From assembly GCA_023228225.1 (NCBI GenBank), contig JALOBO010000107.1:1-5429 (forward strand): DNA of 5,429 bases, in the 5' to 3' direction. Made by a program: the position numbers and the translations under genes. The notes under the pieces are model-generated. The model searched no databases. It was not told the origin of the DNA and saw only the letters and a program-made list of their open reading frames with translations. The DNA is from Clostridia bacterium. GTDB taxonomy: Bacteria > Bacillota > Clostridia > Christensenellales > UBA1242. Shown here one piece after another: positions 5,238-5,429 of this stretch; positions within the stretch are counted from its first letter, which is position 1; each line of letters starts with the position of its first letter.

Positions 5238-5429
5238 TTATTCGATTATTTTTGATACTTTTGTAATAACTAACGAAGAAGACGGTGTGTCCAATTCCGT
5301 CTTAACTTGGCTCGAAAGGTCATATTTGTTGTATGCAACTAAAATGATAGATAATGTGGCACTCGTTAGAGAATAAAAAATCCCATAAACACAATTATAC
5401 AATATAACATTCGCCGGTGAAGAAACATA
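5238..5429 (-). CDS. C-terminal part of a membrane protein, cut by the window edge
   Basis: A minus-strand frame is open from the last base of the window to TAA at 5238-5240, giving 63 residues without an ATG, so the gene begins beyond the right edge. Residues of the visible part around VYGIFYSLTSATLSIILVAY form one likely membrane helix. It is followed by a short polar tail (NKYDLSSQ, then Ser/Thr-rich, then VITKVSKIIE). The stop lies 21 nt before the micro-ORF start, with the micro-ORF's SD in the gap, consistent with one operon. No family can be named from this fragment. Confidence 0.65.
   Translation of the reverse strand, partial: YVSSPANVILYNCVYGIFYSLTSATLSIILVAYNKYDLSSQVKTELDTPSSSLVITKVSKIIE

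Noticed and set aside
5170..5376. Plus-strand open frame of 68 codons
   Set aside because: Antisense to the micro-ORF and the partial membrane protein; no SD before its ATG.

Overview
The window is AT-rich and densely coded. Genes start at strong purine Shine-Dalgarno (SD) sequences (AAGGAG or AAAGGAAG, 6-10 nt before ATG) and use the standard bacterial code: tryptophan is TGG throughout and no frame depends on reading TGA as an amino acid. The SD style and base composition suggest a low-GC Firmicutes or Tenericutes-type host. The gene content (single-purpose nucleases, short genes, two convergent transcription blocks, no metabolic genes) suggests a phage, prophage or plasmid-like element. 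No terminase, capsid, integrase, polymerase or Rep gene lies in the window, so the element type is an inference.

Left half, plus strand (160-2461): three head-to-tail genes with 0 nt spacing and then a 14 nt overlap, so they are almost certainly one operon. They encode an acidic protein that could be a divergent ssDNA-binding protein (weak call), an ERCC4-fold nuclease (XPF/Mus81-type, clear motif) and a PD-(D/E)XK RecB/Cas4-like exonuclease (clear motifs). Together they look like a DNA recombination, repair or replication-intermediate processing cassette. After a 116 nt gap with a good extended -10 promoter comes a small probable HTH regulator (2578-2841). A 16 bp palindrome covers the -10 element of that promoter.

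Centre (2861-2886): a perfect 10 bp stem hairpin lies between the convergent blocks and acts as terminator, best for the minus strand.

Right half, minus strand (read from 5429 to 2903): five genes in one tight operon. They are a partial membrane protein entering from the right edge, a 32-residue micro-ORF, a 251-residue protein with a long charged N-terminal half and C-terminal membrane segments, a 116-residue acidic helical protein, and a 332-residue polytopic membrane protein with an Ala/Lys/Glu-rich helical tail. The 332-codon frame contains a perfect SD and ATG at codon 156, so it is either two genes fused in frame or one gene with two starts. I recognise none of these as a named family. 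As a set (membrane anchors plus long charged helices) they could form an envelope-associated assembly such as a virion, secretion, entry or exclusion apparatus, but that is inference. This minus-strand cassette is the best candidate here for something undescribed.
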